The notes beneath the pieces are model-generated. The model was not told the origin of the DNA. It did not search any database and saw only the letters and a program-made list of their open reading frames with translations. Shown in pieces: positions 7,418 to 16,089 of a stretch of DNA of 64,000 nucleotides. The DNA lies in contig NZ_JMMA01000002.1 of NCBI RefSeq assembly GCF_000686125.1, forward strand, positions 3,410,001 through 3,474,000, written 5' to 3'. The position numbers and the translations under genes are program-made. The DNA comes from Ruminococcus sp. NK3A76 (GTDB lineage Bacteria; Bacillota; Clostridia; Oscillospirales; Ruminococcaceae). The first letter of the stretch is position 1, and each line of letters starts with the position of its first letter.

Positions 7418-7905
7418 AAAAGGACGTAAGGCTTTACAATATGATAATGCCGCTGTGGCTGGTGCTTGCATTCCCCGTGATGTGGCTGCCGACGCTTGCA
7501 GGCAATTTTATCATCGACAGCATAGTTTTGCTTATCCTGCTGAAAATAAAAAAGAATGAAAACAAAAAGGATATATGGAAGGGCTGCATATTAAAGGTGT
7601 GGGCTTTCGGAATGCTCGCTGATATCATCGGCGGTGCGGCGCTTGTGGCAATAAGTATTTTTCTTGAGAAGATACGCCGCTATGAGGCATCAAATGCTAT
7701 TATATTCAATCCCTGGGCAAACCCTCTCTCGGCTGTGAGTGTGCTGTTTTGTATGGCACTGTCGTCGGTGCTCATCTATCTGTTTGATAAGAAGATATCA
7801 TTTAAAAAGGTGTTTGATGACGAGAGTGACCGCAGGTGTTTCGCACTTGCCTTTGCTGTCATCACAACGCCGTGGCTGTTTGCATCGTCTATAGTTATAC
7901 AGTAG
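7414..7905 (+). CDS. Four-helix integral membrane protein
   Basis: Unrecognised. 163 aa with about four hydrophobic segments, starting MPLWLVLAFPVMWLPTLAG and ending in a final segment near the C-terminus (FALAFAVITTPWLFASSIVI). Its ATG overlaps the regulator stop (ATGA), so the two are translationally coupled. The gene at 7917 follows after 11 bp. No catalytic motif is visible. Possible roles include a sensor or immunity partner for the regulator; none can be shown from sequence. Confidence 0.75.
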   Translation: MKKDVRLYNMIMPLWLVLAFPVMWLPTLAGNFIIDSIVLLILLKIKKNENKKDIWKGCILKVWAFGMLADIIGGAALVAISIFLEKIRRYEASNAIIFNPWANPLSAVSVLFCMALSSVLIYLFDKKISFKKVFDDESDRRCFALAFAVITTPWLFASSIVIQ

Positions 7906-7916
7906 GGAGTGATACT

Positions 7917-8210
7917 ATGAACGCTCTCAGAAGCAAGAAAGCCCTGCTGCTTTTGTGGTTTCTGCTAATAAACTACGCCTTTATTGGCTGGGCGGCAAGC
8001 TGCGGCGGGAGACCGTTTCTTCAAAGCCTGACAGATACACAGACGGAGGTGGTTTTGCTCGGCTCTGTGCCTGCGGCGGCTTTGGTGCTGTTCTTTGTCA
8101 GGCCCTTTAAGACCTGTGAGGAAAAGCGTTCGTTTCTATGTTTTGCGGCGATACTCATTTTTATCATAAATGCTTTCTGGCTGACGATAATACATGATGT
8201 ATTTGCATAA
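7917..8210 (+). CDS. Small membrane protein, tandem paralogue 1
   Basis: 97 aa with three hydrophobic segments. It shares the pattern MxALRxKKxLLxLWFxLINY and GWAA near the N-terminus and LLGSV...FFVRP in the middle with the next gene, so the pair arose by tandem duplication. The ATG follows GGGAGTGATACT; the same ribosome-site string (AAGGAGTGATACT) precedes the second copy, showing that the leader was duplicated too. Function unknown. Confidence 0.75.
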   Translation: MNALRSKKALLLLWFLLINYAFIGWAASCGGRPFLQSLTDTQTEVVLLGSVPAAALVLFFVRPFKTCEEKRSFLCFAAILIFIINAFWLTIIHDVFA

Positions 8211-8221
8211 GGAGTGATACT

Positions 8222-8563
8222 ATGACCGCTCTGAGAAAAAAGAAGATACTGCTGTTTTTGTGGTTTGCTCTTATAAACTATGGCTTTATGGGCTGGGCGG
8301 CAATGTGCGGACTGCCGCTGTTTCCGCACCTGACAGATTATCAGACCGAGTTTTTGCTGCTCGGCTCGGTGCGTATAGCGGCGGTGGTGATATTCTTTGT
8401 GAGACCTCTCGGAACCGGTGACGAGCAGCGCTTGTATATGCGCTTTGCAGTAAAGCTCATTATTATCATCTATGCATTTTGGCTGCTGGTAGGTAATGTA
8501 TTCGAGCATCTTTATTACGATATATTTGTGGACAAGGATATTATAAAAGAGCTGTTCGGTTGA
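8222..8563 (+). CDS. Small membrane protein, tandem paralogue 2
   Basis: 113 aa, paralogue of the preceding gene (MTALRKKKILLFLWFALINY versus MNALRSKKALLLLWFLLINY) with a longer, more polar C-terminal tail that ends DKDIIKELFG. Three hydrophobic segments. Last gene of the regulator operon; its stop codon TGA lies within the -35 box of the ldh promoter, so operon and ldh are packed back to back. Function unknown. Confidence 0.75.
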   Translation: MTALRKKKILLFLWFALINYGFMGWAAMCGLPLFPHLTDYQTEFLLLGSVRIAAVVIFFVRPLGTGDEQRLYMRFAVKLIIIIYAFWLLVGNVFEHLYYDIFVDKDIIKELFG

Positions 8564-8588
8564 CATATCCTCGTTGTTTTGGTATAAT
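8560..8588 (+). promoter_or_regulatory. Promoter for ldh
   Basis: TTGACA (8560-8565) and TATAAT (8583-8588) with 17-bp spacing, perfect consensus. The -35 box overlaps the stop codon of the previous gene. The start codon is 37 bp downstream, with AGGAG ahead of it. Confidence 0.9.
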
Positions 8589-8624
8589 ATAATCAACGAA
8601 AAAACCAAAAAGGAGCTGTTATTT

Positions 8625-9578
8625 ATGAACACCGATAAAAGAAAAGTCGTGCTTATAGGCACGGGAATGGTAGGTATGAGCTTCGCTTATTCGCTCGTTA
8701 ATCAGGGCGGCATATGCAACGAGCTGGTGCTTATCGACCTTAACAAGAAAAGAGCCGAGGGCGAGGCTATGGACTTAAACCACGGGCTTGCCTTTGCAAA
8801 ATCGAATATGAAGATATACTGCGGCGAGTATAGTGACTGCAAGGACGCTGATATCGTAGTCATCGCAGCAGGTGTTGCACAGAAGGAGGGCGAGACACGC
8901 CTTGACCTTTTAAAGCGCAACACCGAGGTCTTCCGCTCTATCATAACTCCTGTTGTCAAGTCAGGCTTTGACGGCATATTCGTTGTCGCCACAAACCCTG
9001 TTGACATCATGACAAGGGTGACCTTTGAGCTGTCACGCTTCGGCGCATCAAAGGTAATAGGCACAGGCACGAGCCTTGATACGGCAAGGCTTCGCTATCT
9101 GCTGGGTGATTATTTCACCGTTGACCCGAAGAATATCCACGCATATGTTATAGGTGAGCACGGCGATTCGGAGTTCGTTCCACTCTCGCAGGTGATGCTT
9201 GCCACAAAGCGTGTAACAGGCATTCTTGATGATGAAAAGAGCCCCTACACCTACGAGGGCATGGCTCGAATTGAGGAAGAAGTGCGCACAGCCGCCTACA
9301 AGATAATAGAAGCCAAGAGTGCGACCTATTACGGCATAGGCATAGCTCTCACCCGGATAGTAAAGGCTATCCTGGGCGATGAGAACAGTGTGCTCACAGT
9401 CTCTGCAAAGCTCTCGGGCGAATACGGCACAAAGGGCGTGTTCATCGGTGTTCCGAGCATCATCGGCAGAAACGGTGTCAAGGAGATAGTCGAGCTTGAG
9501 CTTACCGAGGACGAGCAGGAGAAGTTCCTCGCCTCAGCTGCCGTGCTCAATGATGCGTTTGACGGGCTGGGAATTTAG
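8625..9578 (+). CDS. ldh: L-lactate dehydrogenase
   Basis: Reduces pyruvate to L-lactate with NADH in fermentation. 317 aa with the Rossmann motif GTGMVG (residues 12-17), substrate-binding R92 and R155, D152, and catalytic H179 in GEHGDSE. Q86 at the specificity loop (GVAQKEGETR) indicates lactate rather than malate dehydrogenase, where arginine occupies this place. The ATG at 8625 follows AGGAG; upstream in-frame codons lie inside the promoter. Single-gene unit with a perfect sigma-A promoter and a strong bidirectional terminator after it. Confidence 0.96.
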   Translation: MNTDKRKVVLIGTGMVGMSFAYSLVNQGGICNELVLIDLNKKRAEGEAMDLNHGLAFAKSNMKIYCGEYSDCKDADIVVIAAGVAQKEGETRLDLLKRNTEVFRSIITPVVKSGFDGIFVVATNPVDIMTRVTFELSRFGASKVIGTGTSLDTARLRYLLGDYFTVDPKNIHAYVIGEHGDSEFVPLSQVMLATKRVTGILDDEKSPYTYEGMARIEEEVRTAAYKIIEAKSATYYGIGIALTRIVKAILGDENSVLTVSAKLSGEYGTKGVFIGVPSIIGRNGVKEIVELELTEDEQEKFLASAAVLNDAFDGLGI

Positions 9579-9582
9579 TCTG

Positions 9583-9640
9583 AGGTAACAGGTAATAGGT
9601 AACAGGTAACAGGTGAGGTATCGCCGCTTTGCGGCGATAT
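9583..9640. repeat. Modular intergenic repeat patch
   Basis: GGTAACAGG occurs three to four times in tandem, followed by a short stem ATCGCCGC-TTT-GCGGCGAT. Same two-part build as the patches at 12893, 15498, 18400, 19911, 42875, 49590, 51765 and 52757. Confidence 0.65.
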
Positions 9641-9646
9641 ATCAAA

Positions 9647-9690
9647 AACAGTTTACCCCCGAGGTTCACAAACCCCGGGGGTAAACTGTT
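9647..9690. terminator. Bidirectional terminator between ldh and the SUKH-like gene
   Basis: AACAGTTTACCCCC and GGGGGTAAACTGTT pair perfectly over 14 bp around a 16-nt loop. It lies between convergent genes (ldh ends 9578, the minus-strand gene ends 9696) and can serve both. Confidence 0.88.
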
Positions 9691-9695
9691 ATATA

Positions 9696-10295
9696 TTACT
9701 TTGTATTGACTACGATCATAACAGCCACCTTGCCGGCAGCGTCGGTGTTTACGAATACCAGCTCGCCGGTCTCGTCGTCAAGGCTTATTATGCAGCTGTC
9801 AGCGCTGCCGTCGGTCAGCTTGTCAAGGTCAAAGCCGAGCTTCTTTGCAAGCTCATCTATCTCGCCCTTGTCGTCAACACCTATGACCTCGCCCTTTATC
9901 TCTGTCACGGCCTCGAATATCACCCATGCTAAGAACTGCGAGAGCTTCTGATTTACCGAGAAGTCGAGCGACTTGCCTGTAAGTGTGCCGAGGTAAACAA
10001 GCGGGTCGTCGTTTAAGAGGTCTCTGCTGAATATGCAGGCGAGCCTGTCGCCGCTCGTGCCTATGATGAAGGCTGTGTCTTCACCGTCGAGGCGTGATAT
10101 GTATGCCGGGGCAAACACCCTGCTCTTTGCACCCAGGTCAAAGCCCGAGCTTGTGAGATAAAGCTCTTCGAGCGCCTTTGGGAAGCTGATGCCGAGCCTG
10201 CTCTCTGCATTGAGCACAGCTGTCTTGTCAACGCCCTTTTCTTTTGAAAGAATTTCCGCCGCTTTTGCAGCGCTGATGTTATACTGCTTTGCCAT
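9696..10295 (-). CDS. SUKH (SMI1/KNR4)-like protein
   Basis: 199 aa. Residues about 25-52 (VLNAESRLGISFPKALEELY, then LTSSGF) match the start of the SMI1/KNR4 domain, a fold common among immunity proteins to secreted nuclease toxins. The remaining sequence is compatible with a single SUKH domain plus a C-terminal extension, though later motifs are weak. No toxin gene lies beside it, so it may be an orphan immunity protein or serve another role. GGGAGGG precedes the ATG and a sigma-A promoter lies at 10379-10407. Confidence 0.65.
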   Translation of the reverse strand: MAKQYNISAAKAAEILSKEKGVDKTAVLNAESRLGISFPKALEELYLTSSGFDLGAKSRVFAPAYISRLDGEDTAFIIGTSGDRLACIFSRDLLNDDPLVYLGTLTGKSLDFSVNQKLSQFLAWVIFEAVTEIKGEVIGVDDKGEIDELAKKLGFDLDKLTDGSADSCIISLDDETGELVFVNTDAAGKVAVMIVVNTK

Positions 10296-10378
10296 TGGTT
10301 TTACCCTCCCGAATAATACTTATCTTGTTTGTTCATTGCTTACAAGGCTCATGCGAATTGTTGTATATTATTAGTAAT

Positions 10379-10407
10379 AGTATATCACACATCATACCTC
10401 TTGTCAA
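10379..10407 (-). promoter_or_regulatory. Promoter for the SUKH-like gene
   Basis: On the minus strand TTGACA (10407-10402) and TATACT (10384-10379) are 17 bp apart. The -35 box overlaps the last codons of the aldolase gene. Confidence 0.75.
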
Positions 10408-11063
10408 GCGCCGGGCGGGCTGCTGAGGCCGTAAGACGCACGCATGGATATGAGCTTTTTTACGTTTACATCGCTTATGTTTTTAACACCGCCCAAAAGC
10501 CTTGCGTTTATCGACACCTGCGCCTGATGTTCAAGCGTGTCCATGCGGCAGAATGCCGTTATCAGGTCACGCCCCAGAGCAAGTGCGCCGTGGTTTTCAA
10601 GCAGCAAAACATCGTGGCTTTGCAGATAAGGCGCTATCATTTCTGGCACCTCGTCAGTCGAGGGGGTGGCATACGGCACGAGGGGAGCCTTGCCGACCTC
10701 CAGCACGGTAGATATCATGCATTCATCGTCAAGCGGCAGCCCGGCGCACGCAAAAGATGTCGCCGCAACAGGGTGTGCGTGTATCACAGCACCGATGTCT
10801 GCCCTCTCCCGGTAGCAGCGCAGATGCATCTTTATCTCGCTTGAAGGCTTAAAGCCGGGGGCTGCGTCCAATACGTTCATGTCGCCGTCTATAAGCCCGA
10901 CATTCTCCGCCTTGAAAAACGCCTTGCATATCCCGGTCTGCGTGGCTAAGAATTTTCCCTCGCCGACATTGACGGATATGTTGCCGTCGTTTGCCGCTGC
11001 CCAGCCCTTTTGCCACATCATGCGGCAGATTTCTGCTATCTGCTCTCTGAGCTCTGAGTACAT
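10404..11063 (-). CDS. Class II aldolase, L-fuculose-phosphate aldolase type
   Basis: Zinc-dependent aldolase that would split L-fuculose 1-phosphate (or a related sugar phosphate) into dihydroxyacetone phosphate and an aldehyde. 219 aa with the phosphate-binding NDGNIS near residue 25, SSE at 74-76 (catalytic E76), zinc ligands H95 and H97 in HAHP and H158 in LLLENHGAL. No fucose isomerase or kinase is nearby, so substrate is unproven; ribulose-5-phosphate epimerase-like or methylthioribulose activities belong to the same superfamily. Its start overlaps the vanZ-like gene by 28 bp. Confidence 0.85.
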   Translation of the reverse strand: MYSELREQIAEICRMMWQKGWAAANDGNISVNVGEGKFLATQTGICKAFFKAENVGLIDGDMNVLDAAPGFKPSSEIKMHLRCYRERADIGAVIHAHPVAATSFACAGLPLDDECMISTVLEVGKAPLVPYATPSTDEVPEMIAPYLQSHDVLLLENHGALALGRDLITAFCRMDTLEHQAQVSINARLLGGVKNISDVNVKKLISMRASYGLSSPPGA

Positions 11064-11566
11064 CCTGCGTCCTCCTGTTCTTGTGTGCTTACTGTGCTTT
11101 TTCGCTCACGCAGCCGCAGTATCAGGCAAATAAATGCCGATGCTGCCAGTGCGCCCGAGGTGTCTATCAGCACGTCCTTTACCTCGCCGCTCCGCCCGGG
11201 AACAAAGGTCTGGTGGTATTCATCACTTGCGGCATATATTATTGCAGCGAGCGTGCTTGCGATGATGGCCAAGTAAGGCTTCCTGCCACGCCATTTTAAA
11301 AAGAAAGCCGTTGATGCGAACATAAGCGAGCCGAACACGCCGTATTCTAAAAAGTGAGCAGTTTTTCTTATTATGTGCTCTATGTCTGACGAGCTGTCGT
11401 CTGATTCGAGCGTGTCAGCTATCACCTGAGCCACCTCGCCGCTTAGTGATGCGCTCTCATCTGAGTCCTGCGATGAAAAGGAGTATATAACTACCGCCCA
11501 GATCACCGCAAGTGCCAGAAACGCCGCTGCAAGCAATATGTCAGCAGTGGCTCTGTTTTGAGACAT
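11036..11566 (-). CDS. VanZ-family membrane protein
   Basis: 176 aa with four to five hydrophobic segments and the VanZ hallmarks FSSQDS near residue 30, RKTAHFLEYGVFG near 67, and SDEYHQTFVPGRSGEVKDVL followed by DTSG. VanZ proteins are tied to cell-envelope traits such as low-level teicoplanin resistance, but their chemistry is not settled. Its ATG lies inside the end of cca (26-bp overlap) and its own end overlaps the aldolase, so cca-vanZ-aldolase form one transcription unit. Confidence 0.88.
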   Translation of the reverse strand: MSQNRATADILLAAAFLALAVIWAVVIYSFSSQDSDESASLSGEVAQVIADTLESDDSSSDIEHIIRKTAHFLEYGVFGSLMFASTAFFLKWRGRKPYLAIIASTLAAIIYAASDEYHQTFVPGRSGEVKDVLIDTSGALAASAFICLILRLRERKSTVSTQEQEDAGCTQSSESR

Positions 11567-12872
11567 ATTCTATCAGTTCCTTCTTGTCGTTTTGTACGTT
11601 GCCGGCGATAACACCGTCAAGCGCCATTTCAAGCGCTGTGCCTATCTCTTTGCCTGAGTATCCTGCCGCAATAAGGTCGTGGCCGTTCAGGTCAAGGTCT
11701 TTAAGTGTCAGGCAGGCGCTCTTTTCTTCGAGAGCTGCCCTTATCTCAAGCAGTATGTCAAGGTCTTTTAGCTTTTCCTCACGGTAGTACATCGACTGCG
11801 CCAGCGTGTCGGCACGGCGTATCTTTAAGTAGTTGTCAAAAAACTCGTACCCGTGCTTTGATATGAACCGCCCGACGCTGCGCTCATTCTCCGCAAGCCG
11901 GTTGTCGTGCTCGGTTATGTAATTGCAGATAAGCTCTCTTGTCTCATTGTCGGCTCTTAGGCGTGAGAGTATCTCATCTGCCATCTTTGCACCTTCAAAG
12001 GGGTGCTTTTTGAAGTGGTCGATGCCGTTTTCGTCTGTTGTCTTGCACCTTGGCTTTGCAATGTCGTGCAGCAGCATCGTAAGCCGCAGAGTCTCGTCCG
12101 GTTCTATGTTGTCAATACTTTTGCAGATGTGGGTGTATACATCATACATATGGTGAGGGTTGTTCTGTATGACATCAAAGCACTCGGCAAGCTCCGGGAT
12201 TATGACTGCGAATACCTCTCTGTATTCGATCAGCAGCCTGCCTGCCCTTGACCCTGTCAGCAGCTTTTTAAGCTCGCAGAATATCCTCTCTGCCGATACA
12301 TATTTAAGCAGCCCTGCCTTTTCTCTGAGCGCTTTGGCCGTATCATGCTCTATGTCAAAATCCAGCACGCTCGAAAAGCGAAGTGCTCTTAGTATGCGCA
12401 GAGCGTCTTCTTCAAATCTTTTGCCGGCATCGCCTACACAGCGTATAAGCCTTCTGCCAAGGTCGCCCTGCCCGTCAAACATATCTATCACGCCGCCGTC
12501 TGTGTCAAAGCACAGTGCATTCACGGTAAAATCACGCCGGCTGAGGTCTTCTCTTAGCAAGCGCACGAATCTGACAGAATCCGGCCTGCGGTGGTCGGTG
12601 TAATCCCCGTCCGAGCGGAATGTCGTCACCTCTATCGGCTCGCCGCCGCTCAGCACAGTCAGCGTGCCGTGCTTAAGCCCTGTTTCAATGCAGCGCATAT
12701 CAGAGAAGACTTCTTTCATCTCGTCGGGGTAGGCGGCTGTGCATACATCCCAGTCGTGCGGCGTTTTGCCAAGCAGACTGTCCCTTACGCAGCCGCCTAC
12801 AGGGTATGCCTCAAACCCGGCACTGTTCAGTTTTTCAAGCACGTCCCTGACGTGACCGGGTATAGCTGACAA
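11541..12872 (-). CDS. cca: CCA-adding tRNA nucleotidyltransferase with HD domain
   Basis: Adds or repairs the 3' CCA of tRNAs. 443 aa; class II polymerase-beta-like head with GGCVRDSLLG at residues 26-35 and metal-binding D40 and D42 (HDWDV), then the RRDFTVNAL motif near 112, the neck region, and an HD domain (LLHDIAKP near 268) typical of Gram-positive and E. coli-like enzymes. The start is TTG at 12872 with AAGGAG 9 bp upstream. First gene of cca-vanZ-aldolase. Confidence 0.93.
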   Translation of the reverse strand: MSAIPGHVRDVLEKLNSAGFEAYPVGGCVRDSLLGKTPHDWDVCTAAYPDEMKEVFSDMRCIETGLKHGTLTVLSGGEPIEVTTFRSDGDYTDHRRPDSVRFVRLLREDLSRRDFTVNALCFDTDGGVIDMFDGQGDLGRRLIRCVGDAGKRFEEDALRILRALRFSSVLDFDIEHDTAKALREKAGLLKYVSAERIFCELKKLLTGSRAGRLLIEYREVFAVIIPELAECFDVIQNNPHHMYDVYTHICKSIDNIEPDETLRLTMLLHDIAKPRCKTTDENGIDHFKKHPFEGAKMADEILSRLRADNETRELICNYITEHDNRLAENERSVGRFISKHGYEFFDNYLKIRRADTLAQSMYYREEKLKDLDILLEIRAALEEKSACLTLKDLDLNGHDLIAAGYSGKEIGTALEMALDGVIAGNVQNDKKELIEYVSKQSHC

Positions 12873-12892
12873 ATTCGCTCACTCCTTTTATA

Positions 12893-12945
12893 GTCCTGCA
12901 AAGCAGGACACATCGATTGTGCATAGTGCATTGACTATGTCATTT
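12893..12945. repeat. Modular intergenic repeat patch
   Basis: Stem TCCTGC-AAA-GCAGGA followed by GTGCATAGTGCATTGACTAT, a short TGCAT direct repeat. The last bases provide the stop codon of the gene ending at 12935. Matches the modular patches elsewhere in the window. Confidence 0.6.
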
Positions 12946-13312
12946 CCACAAATCCCATTTTGCCGTCAGGCGTGGCTTTGAGGTGAACGTCAAAGTTACC
13001 TATCAGCTTGCCTGCCTCAAAGATGTAGTCATACCAAACCTTGCCGCCGATAAAGCTTAACGTAACTGAGCTCAGATAGTCAAGCTCTATGTCCTTGTCC
13101 TCGACTGCCACAGCAGTCAGCAGCGATTCGTACTTTGAGCTCTCGCCGAGTATCTTTACGGCATTTGCAAGGTGCTGCCTGAACTCACCGTTCCAGAAAT
13201 CTTCATCGTCTTCCTTTGCCGGGTCGTCAGTGCGCACCGATATGTAATCTACCTTTTCTCCCCATACCATAAGCGGCATCTCAACGGGGATAGTTATTAT
13301 ATCCATTTCCAT
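12935..13312 (-). CDS. Conserved-looking hypothetical protein
   Basis: Unrecognised. 125 aa, acidic and soluble, no signal peptide or membrane segment, with the central motif DDEDFWNGEFRQHLANAVKI. AAGGAG lies 9 bp before the ATG and the gene starts 3 bp after the galactosidase stop, so it is translated from the same mRNA. The stop codon falls inside a modular repeat patch. No catalytic motif visible; role with the alpha-galactosidase is possible but unproven. Confidence 0.65.
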   Translation of the reverse strand: MEMDIITIPVEMPLMVWGEKVDYISVRTDDPAKEDDEDFWNGEFRQHLANAVKILGESSKYESLLTAVAVEDKDIELDYLSSVTLSFIGGKVWYDYIFEAGKLIGNFDVHLKATPDGKMGFVEMT

Positions 13313-13315
13313 TGC

Positions 13316-15478
13316 TTATTGCTCCTTGTCATCGGGCGTTATCTTAAACAGCCTTGCGGTGTAGGGTGCCATGTCTGCGGTCAGCGCACCGTCTGCAAAC
13401 TCATATCTGTTGTCTGCAAACGAAGGATAAATGCACTCGGCCCTTGCCTGCCTGCCGCTAAGATACCCCACAGGCAGAGTGACACTTCCGCTGTCTCCCT
13501 CACGCCTCCATACAGCGATGTATGCGCTGCCGTCGTCATTTCTGAGCCCTAAAGAGGTGAATTCGTCACCGAACCCTGATAAGCCTATCGGCCAGAAAGG
13601 CACGGCTGAGCGTATGTCTTTTCTTATCTCACGGTAGAGCTTTATCGCCTGTTTTACAAGCTCGCCGCTCTGCTCGTTTATGTATGCTAAATGACCGCTC
13701 TGATGTATGCGCAGCAGCATGGCATTTACCATGTTGAAGACTACCTCCTCGCTGTTGCCGTCGGTCTTCGGGTAGCTCCAGATAGCCGACTGCTCGGGTG
13801 TGAGCGCAGTGGGGGAGTTTGCAGCGATAGTGCAGTAGAGCTTGTAGTCGTCCTGGTCAGAGGTTGACTGTATCGAATACAGCGAGAGCATCTGATAGTC
13901 CATTCTCAGCCCTCCGCTCGAACAGTTCTCGATAATGAGCGAGGGGTGGCGCTTGAAGGTGTCTCTGAGCCAGCTTATGTATGCTCTCTCGTGCCCGAGC
14001 AGGCCGTCGCCGAAGCTGTCAGCGTCAGTCTCGGTGCCTATGCCGGGCTCGATGTTGTAATCCATTTTGATGTAGCCGATGCCGTATTCGTTTGTAAGCC
14101 TGTCGATAGTCTCAGCAGCGAACTCTCTTACCTTTTCGTTCCTGAAATCGAGCTGATAGCGGCTGCGGTCATACACTCTCTTGCCGTGCCGCATAAAGAA
14201 CCAGCTGTCGTCTGCCCTGCCCTTTAACAGCGGACAGTTTATTCCCATGACCTCCAGCTCTAACCATACACCCGGTATCATGCCCTTGCTTCTTATGTAG
14301 TCGGTGACAGGGCGTAAGCCGTTCGGGAAGCGCTTGTGTGATACCTGCCACTCGCCGACCTCGTCCCACCACGCACCGTCAGCATACCAGCCGGCATCAA
14401 TGCAGAAATACTCGCACCCGGCCTTTGCAGCAGCGTCTATGAGGGGGTATTCCTTCTCCTCGGTCGGGTCGCCCCACAGGCAGTTCATGTAGTCGTTGAA
14501 TATTACGGCAAGGCGCTCGTTGTCCTTGTTGCGGCGGCGTATCAGACGGCGGTAGCGTGTAAGCTCGGCTATTGCGTTGTCAAACGCCGGCATATTGTCC
14601 TTTTTTGCAACGCCCACAGCCGCAGTCACCGACTCGAACACGTCGCCCGGCTTAAGTGTCTTTGTAAAGTGTGATTCTATCTCAGTAGGGCCGCTGAGCT
14701 GAAGATACAGATGCCCCTCCTCGTCAGAGACTTCTGCGTGCCATGAGCCGTTGTGCTCTATCTGCCATACAAGTGCCGAGCCTGTCTCGGTGTTTTCTAT
14801 CACACCCATAGGTATGTATTCCTTTGCCGACCAGTTGCCGACATTGCCTATCGCAAAGACCTTCGAGCTGTGCTGGAAAGGCGTCGGCTGCGTCTGCGAA
14901 AGTCCGAGCTGCGGCAGCGTGTAGCTCTGCCAGCTGAGCTCTCTCTGCCATGAGTTGTGGCATACCCAGAACAGCATCTTCTTATCCTGAGGCAGACTGC
15001 CTTCCTTTTCAATGCCGTTTAGATTGAAGGAGGATACATATTCAAGCACCTGCGGCTCATCACCCTTGTTGGTGACGGTAGTCCATACCCTGCAAACGCT
15101 CACACCGTTATAAAACTGATAGTGCGACACAGTCTCGATGCCTGTCGGCTCGTCATAGCAGGTGACTTCGATAAGCCTGCCGAGCTGGTTTGCCGTGTCG
15201 TTTATATCTTTAAACTTCATGCGGTAGCCGGGGGCTGTGATGATATATTTGTTGCCGTGGCGCTCTAAAGGCCTGTCAAGCCCTGAGAGGTTTATCTCCA
15301 CCGGGCGGAAGCTCTTTGCAGCCTCAAAAAGCGCAAAGCCCTTCTCCTCGCAGTAGGGCTCAATGTCTTTTTCCGAAAACGGCACCGGTGCAAAATGCAG
15401 CAGTTTTATCTCATTCTCGTCGTTTATCTCAAACAGCATATAGATGCCGTTTTCAAAATAGCTTATTCGCTTTGCCAT
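13316..15478 (-). CDS. Alpha-galactosidase, glycoside hydrolase family 36
   Basis: Hydrolyses terminal alpha-1,6-galactose from raffinose-type oligosaccharides or galactomannan. 720 aa, the usual length, with an N-terminal beta-sandwich (1-300), a TIM barrel holding the nucleophile D473 in IKMDYN and the acid/base D541 in STSDQDD, the ENCSSGG motif between them, and a C-terminal beta domain. No signal peptide, so it is cytoplasmic and acts on imported oligosaccharides. GAGGGAGT precedes the ATG. No sugar transporter is adjacent. Confidence 0.93.
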   Translation of the reverse strand: MAKRISYFENGIYMLFEINDENEIKLLHFAPVPFSEKDIEPYCEEKGFALFEAAKSFRPVEINLSGLDRPLERHGNKYIITAPGYRMKFKDINDTANQLGRLIEVTCYDEPTGIETVSHYQFYNGVSVCRVWTTVTNKGDEPQVLEYVSSFNLNGIEKEGSLPQDKKMLFWVCHNSWQRELSWQSYTLPQLGLSQTQPTPFQHSSKVFAIGNVGNWSAKEYIPMGVIENTETGSALVWQIEHNGSWHAEVSDEEGHLYLQLSGPTEIESHFTKTLKPGDVFESVTAAVGVAKKDNMPAFDNAIAELTRYRRLIRRRNKDNERLAVIFNDYMNCLWGDPTEEKEYPLIDAAAKAGCEYFCIDAGWYADGAWWDEVGEWQVSHKRFPNGLRPVTDYIRSKGMIPGVWLELEVMGINCPLLKGRADDSWFFMRHGKRVYDRSRYQLDFRNEKVREFAAETIDRLTNEYGIGYIKMDYNIEPGIGTETDADSFGDGLLGHERAYISWLRDTFKRHPSLIIENCSSGGLRMDYQMLSLYSIQSTSDQDDYKLYCTIAANSPTALTPEQSAIWSYPKTDGNSEEVVFNMVNAMLLRIHQSGHLAYINEQSGELVKQAIKLYREIRKDIRSAVPFWPIGLSGFGDEFTSLGLRNDDGSAYIAVWRREGDSGSVTLPVGYLSGRQARAECIYPSFADNRYEFADGALTADMAPYTARLFKITPDDKEQ

Positions 15479-15497
15479 ATATATACTCCCTCTTTTT

Positions 15498-15675
15498 TTA
15501 GTTAACAGTTACCAGTTGTGGTGTCCTGCTTCGCAGGACAGATGGCCATTCGGCCTGTCTGGACAGCGATCTTGCATATCATCGGCAATACCTCGGGGGA
15601 ACAAGCCCGAATGGGCATAATGTGCCGAAGGCACACCTCACCTGTTACCTGTTACCTATCACCTGTTACCTGTTC
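15498..15675. repeat. Modular intergenic repeat patch
   Basis: TTAACAGTTACCAG, then stem TCCTGC-TTC-GCAGGA, then GGCCATTCGGCC, then further stems and at the right end a GTTACCTGTTACCTATCACC direct-repeat run. The end of this run encodes the last residues and stop of the gene at 15652. Contains no other gene. Confidence 0.65.
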
Positions 15676-16089
15676 AAATAGCTCCCTGAACCGCCCTGCG
15701 ACCGTTCCCGAAAACTCGCCGTAGCCCTTAGGCCACTTCATGTATCCGTGCGCACGCAGCTCTTTGCCGTTTGTAAACCTCACATCGAGCGAAAAGCCTG
15801 TGCCGTCCATTACCATGCGGTTTGACTTGTCAAAGCCGTTCCAGCGGTTTATCTTCATGTCCCTCATAAGCTGCGAAAGGCTCTCGGCAAAGTCAAAGTC
15901 CACCTGCTTTCTCAGCGCCTGCTCGTCAGGCACACCGCTTGGCTTGTATTCGGCAGTGTAGCTGCCGTCTTTGTTCATTTTCAGACTGTAATGATAGCCC
16001 GAATACATCTCAACTCCGTTCGAGCCGCTCATGAAAAAGCTCATTATCGCCCCTATCTTCACAGGGAACAGCAGTTTTAATAGCCTCAC
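15652..16089 (-). CDS. Hypothetical protein coupled to coaBC
   Basis: Unrecognised. 145 aa with a short hydrophobic N-terminus (LLFPVKIGAIMSFFM) that could be a signal or anchor, then a soluble beta-rich region with YHYSLKMNKDGSYTAEYKP. Its ATG overlaps the coaBC stop (ATGA). The last few residues (EQVTGDR) are encoded by the repeat patch, so the original C-terminus may have been changed by the repeat. Confidence 0.6.
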   Translation of the reverse strand: MRLLKLLFPVKIGAIMSFFMSGSNGVEMYSGYHYSLKMNKDGSYTAEYKPSGVPDEQALRKQVDFDFAESLSQLMRDMKINRWNGFDKSNRMVMDGTGFSLDVRFTNGKELRAHGYMKWPKGYGEFSGTVAGRFRELFEQVTGDR

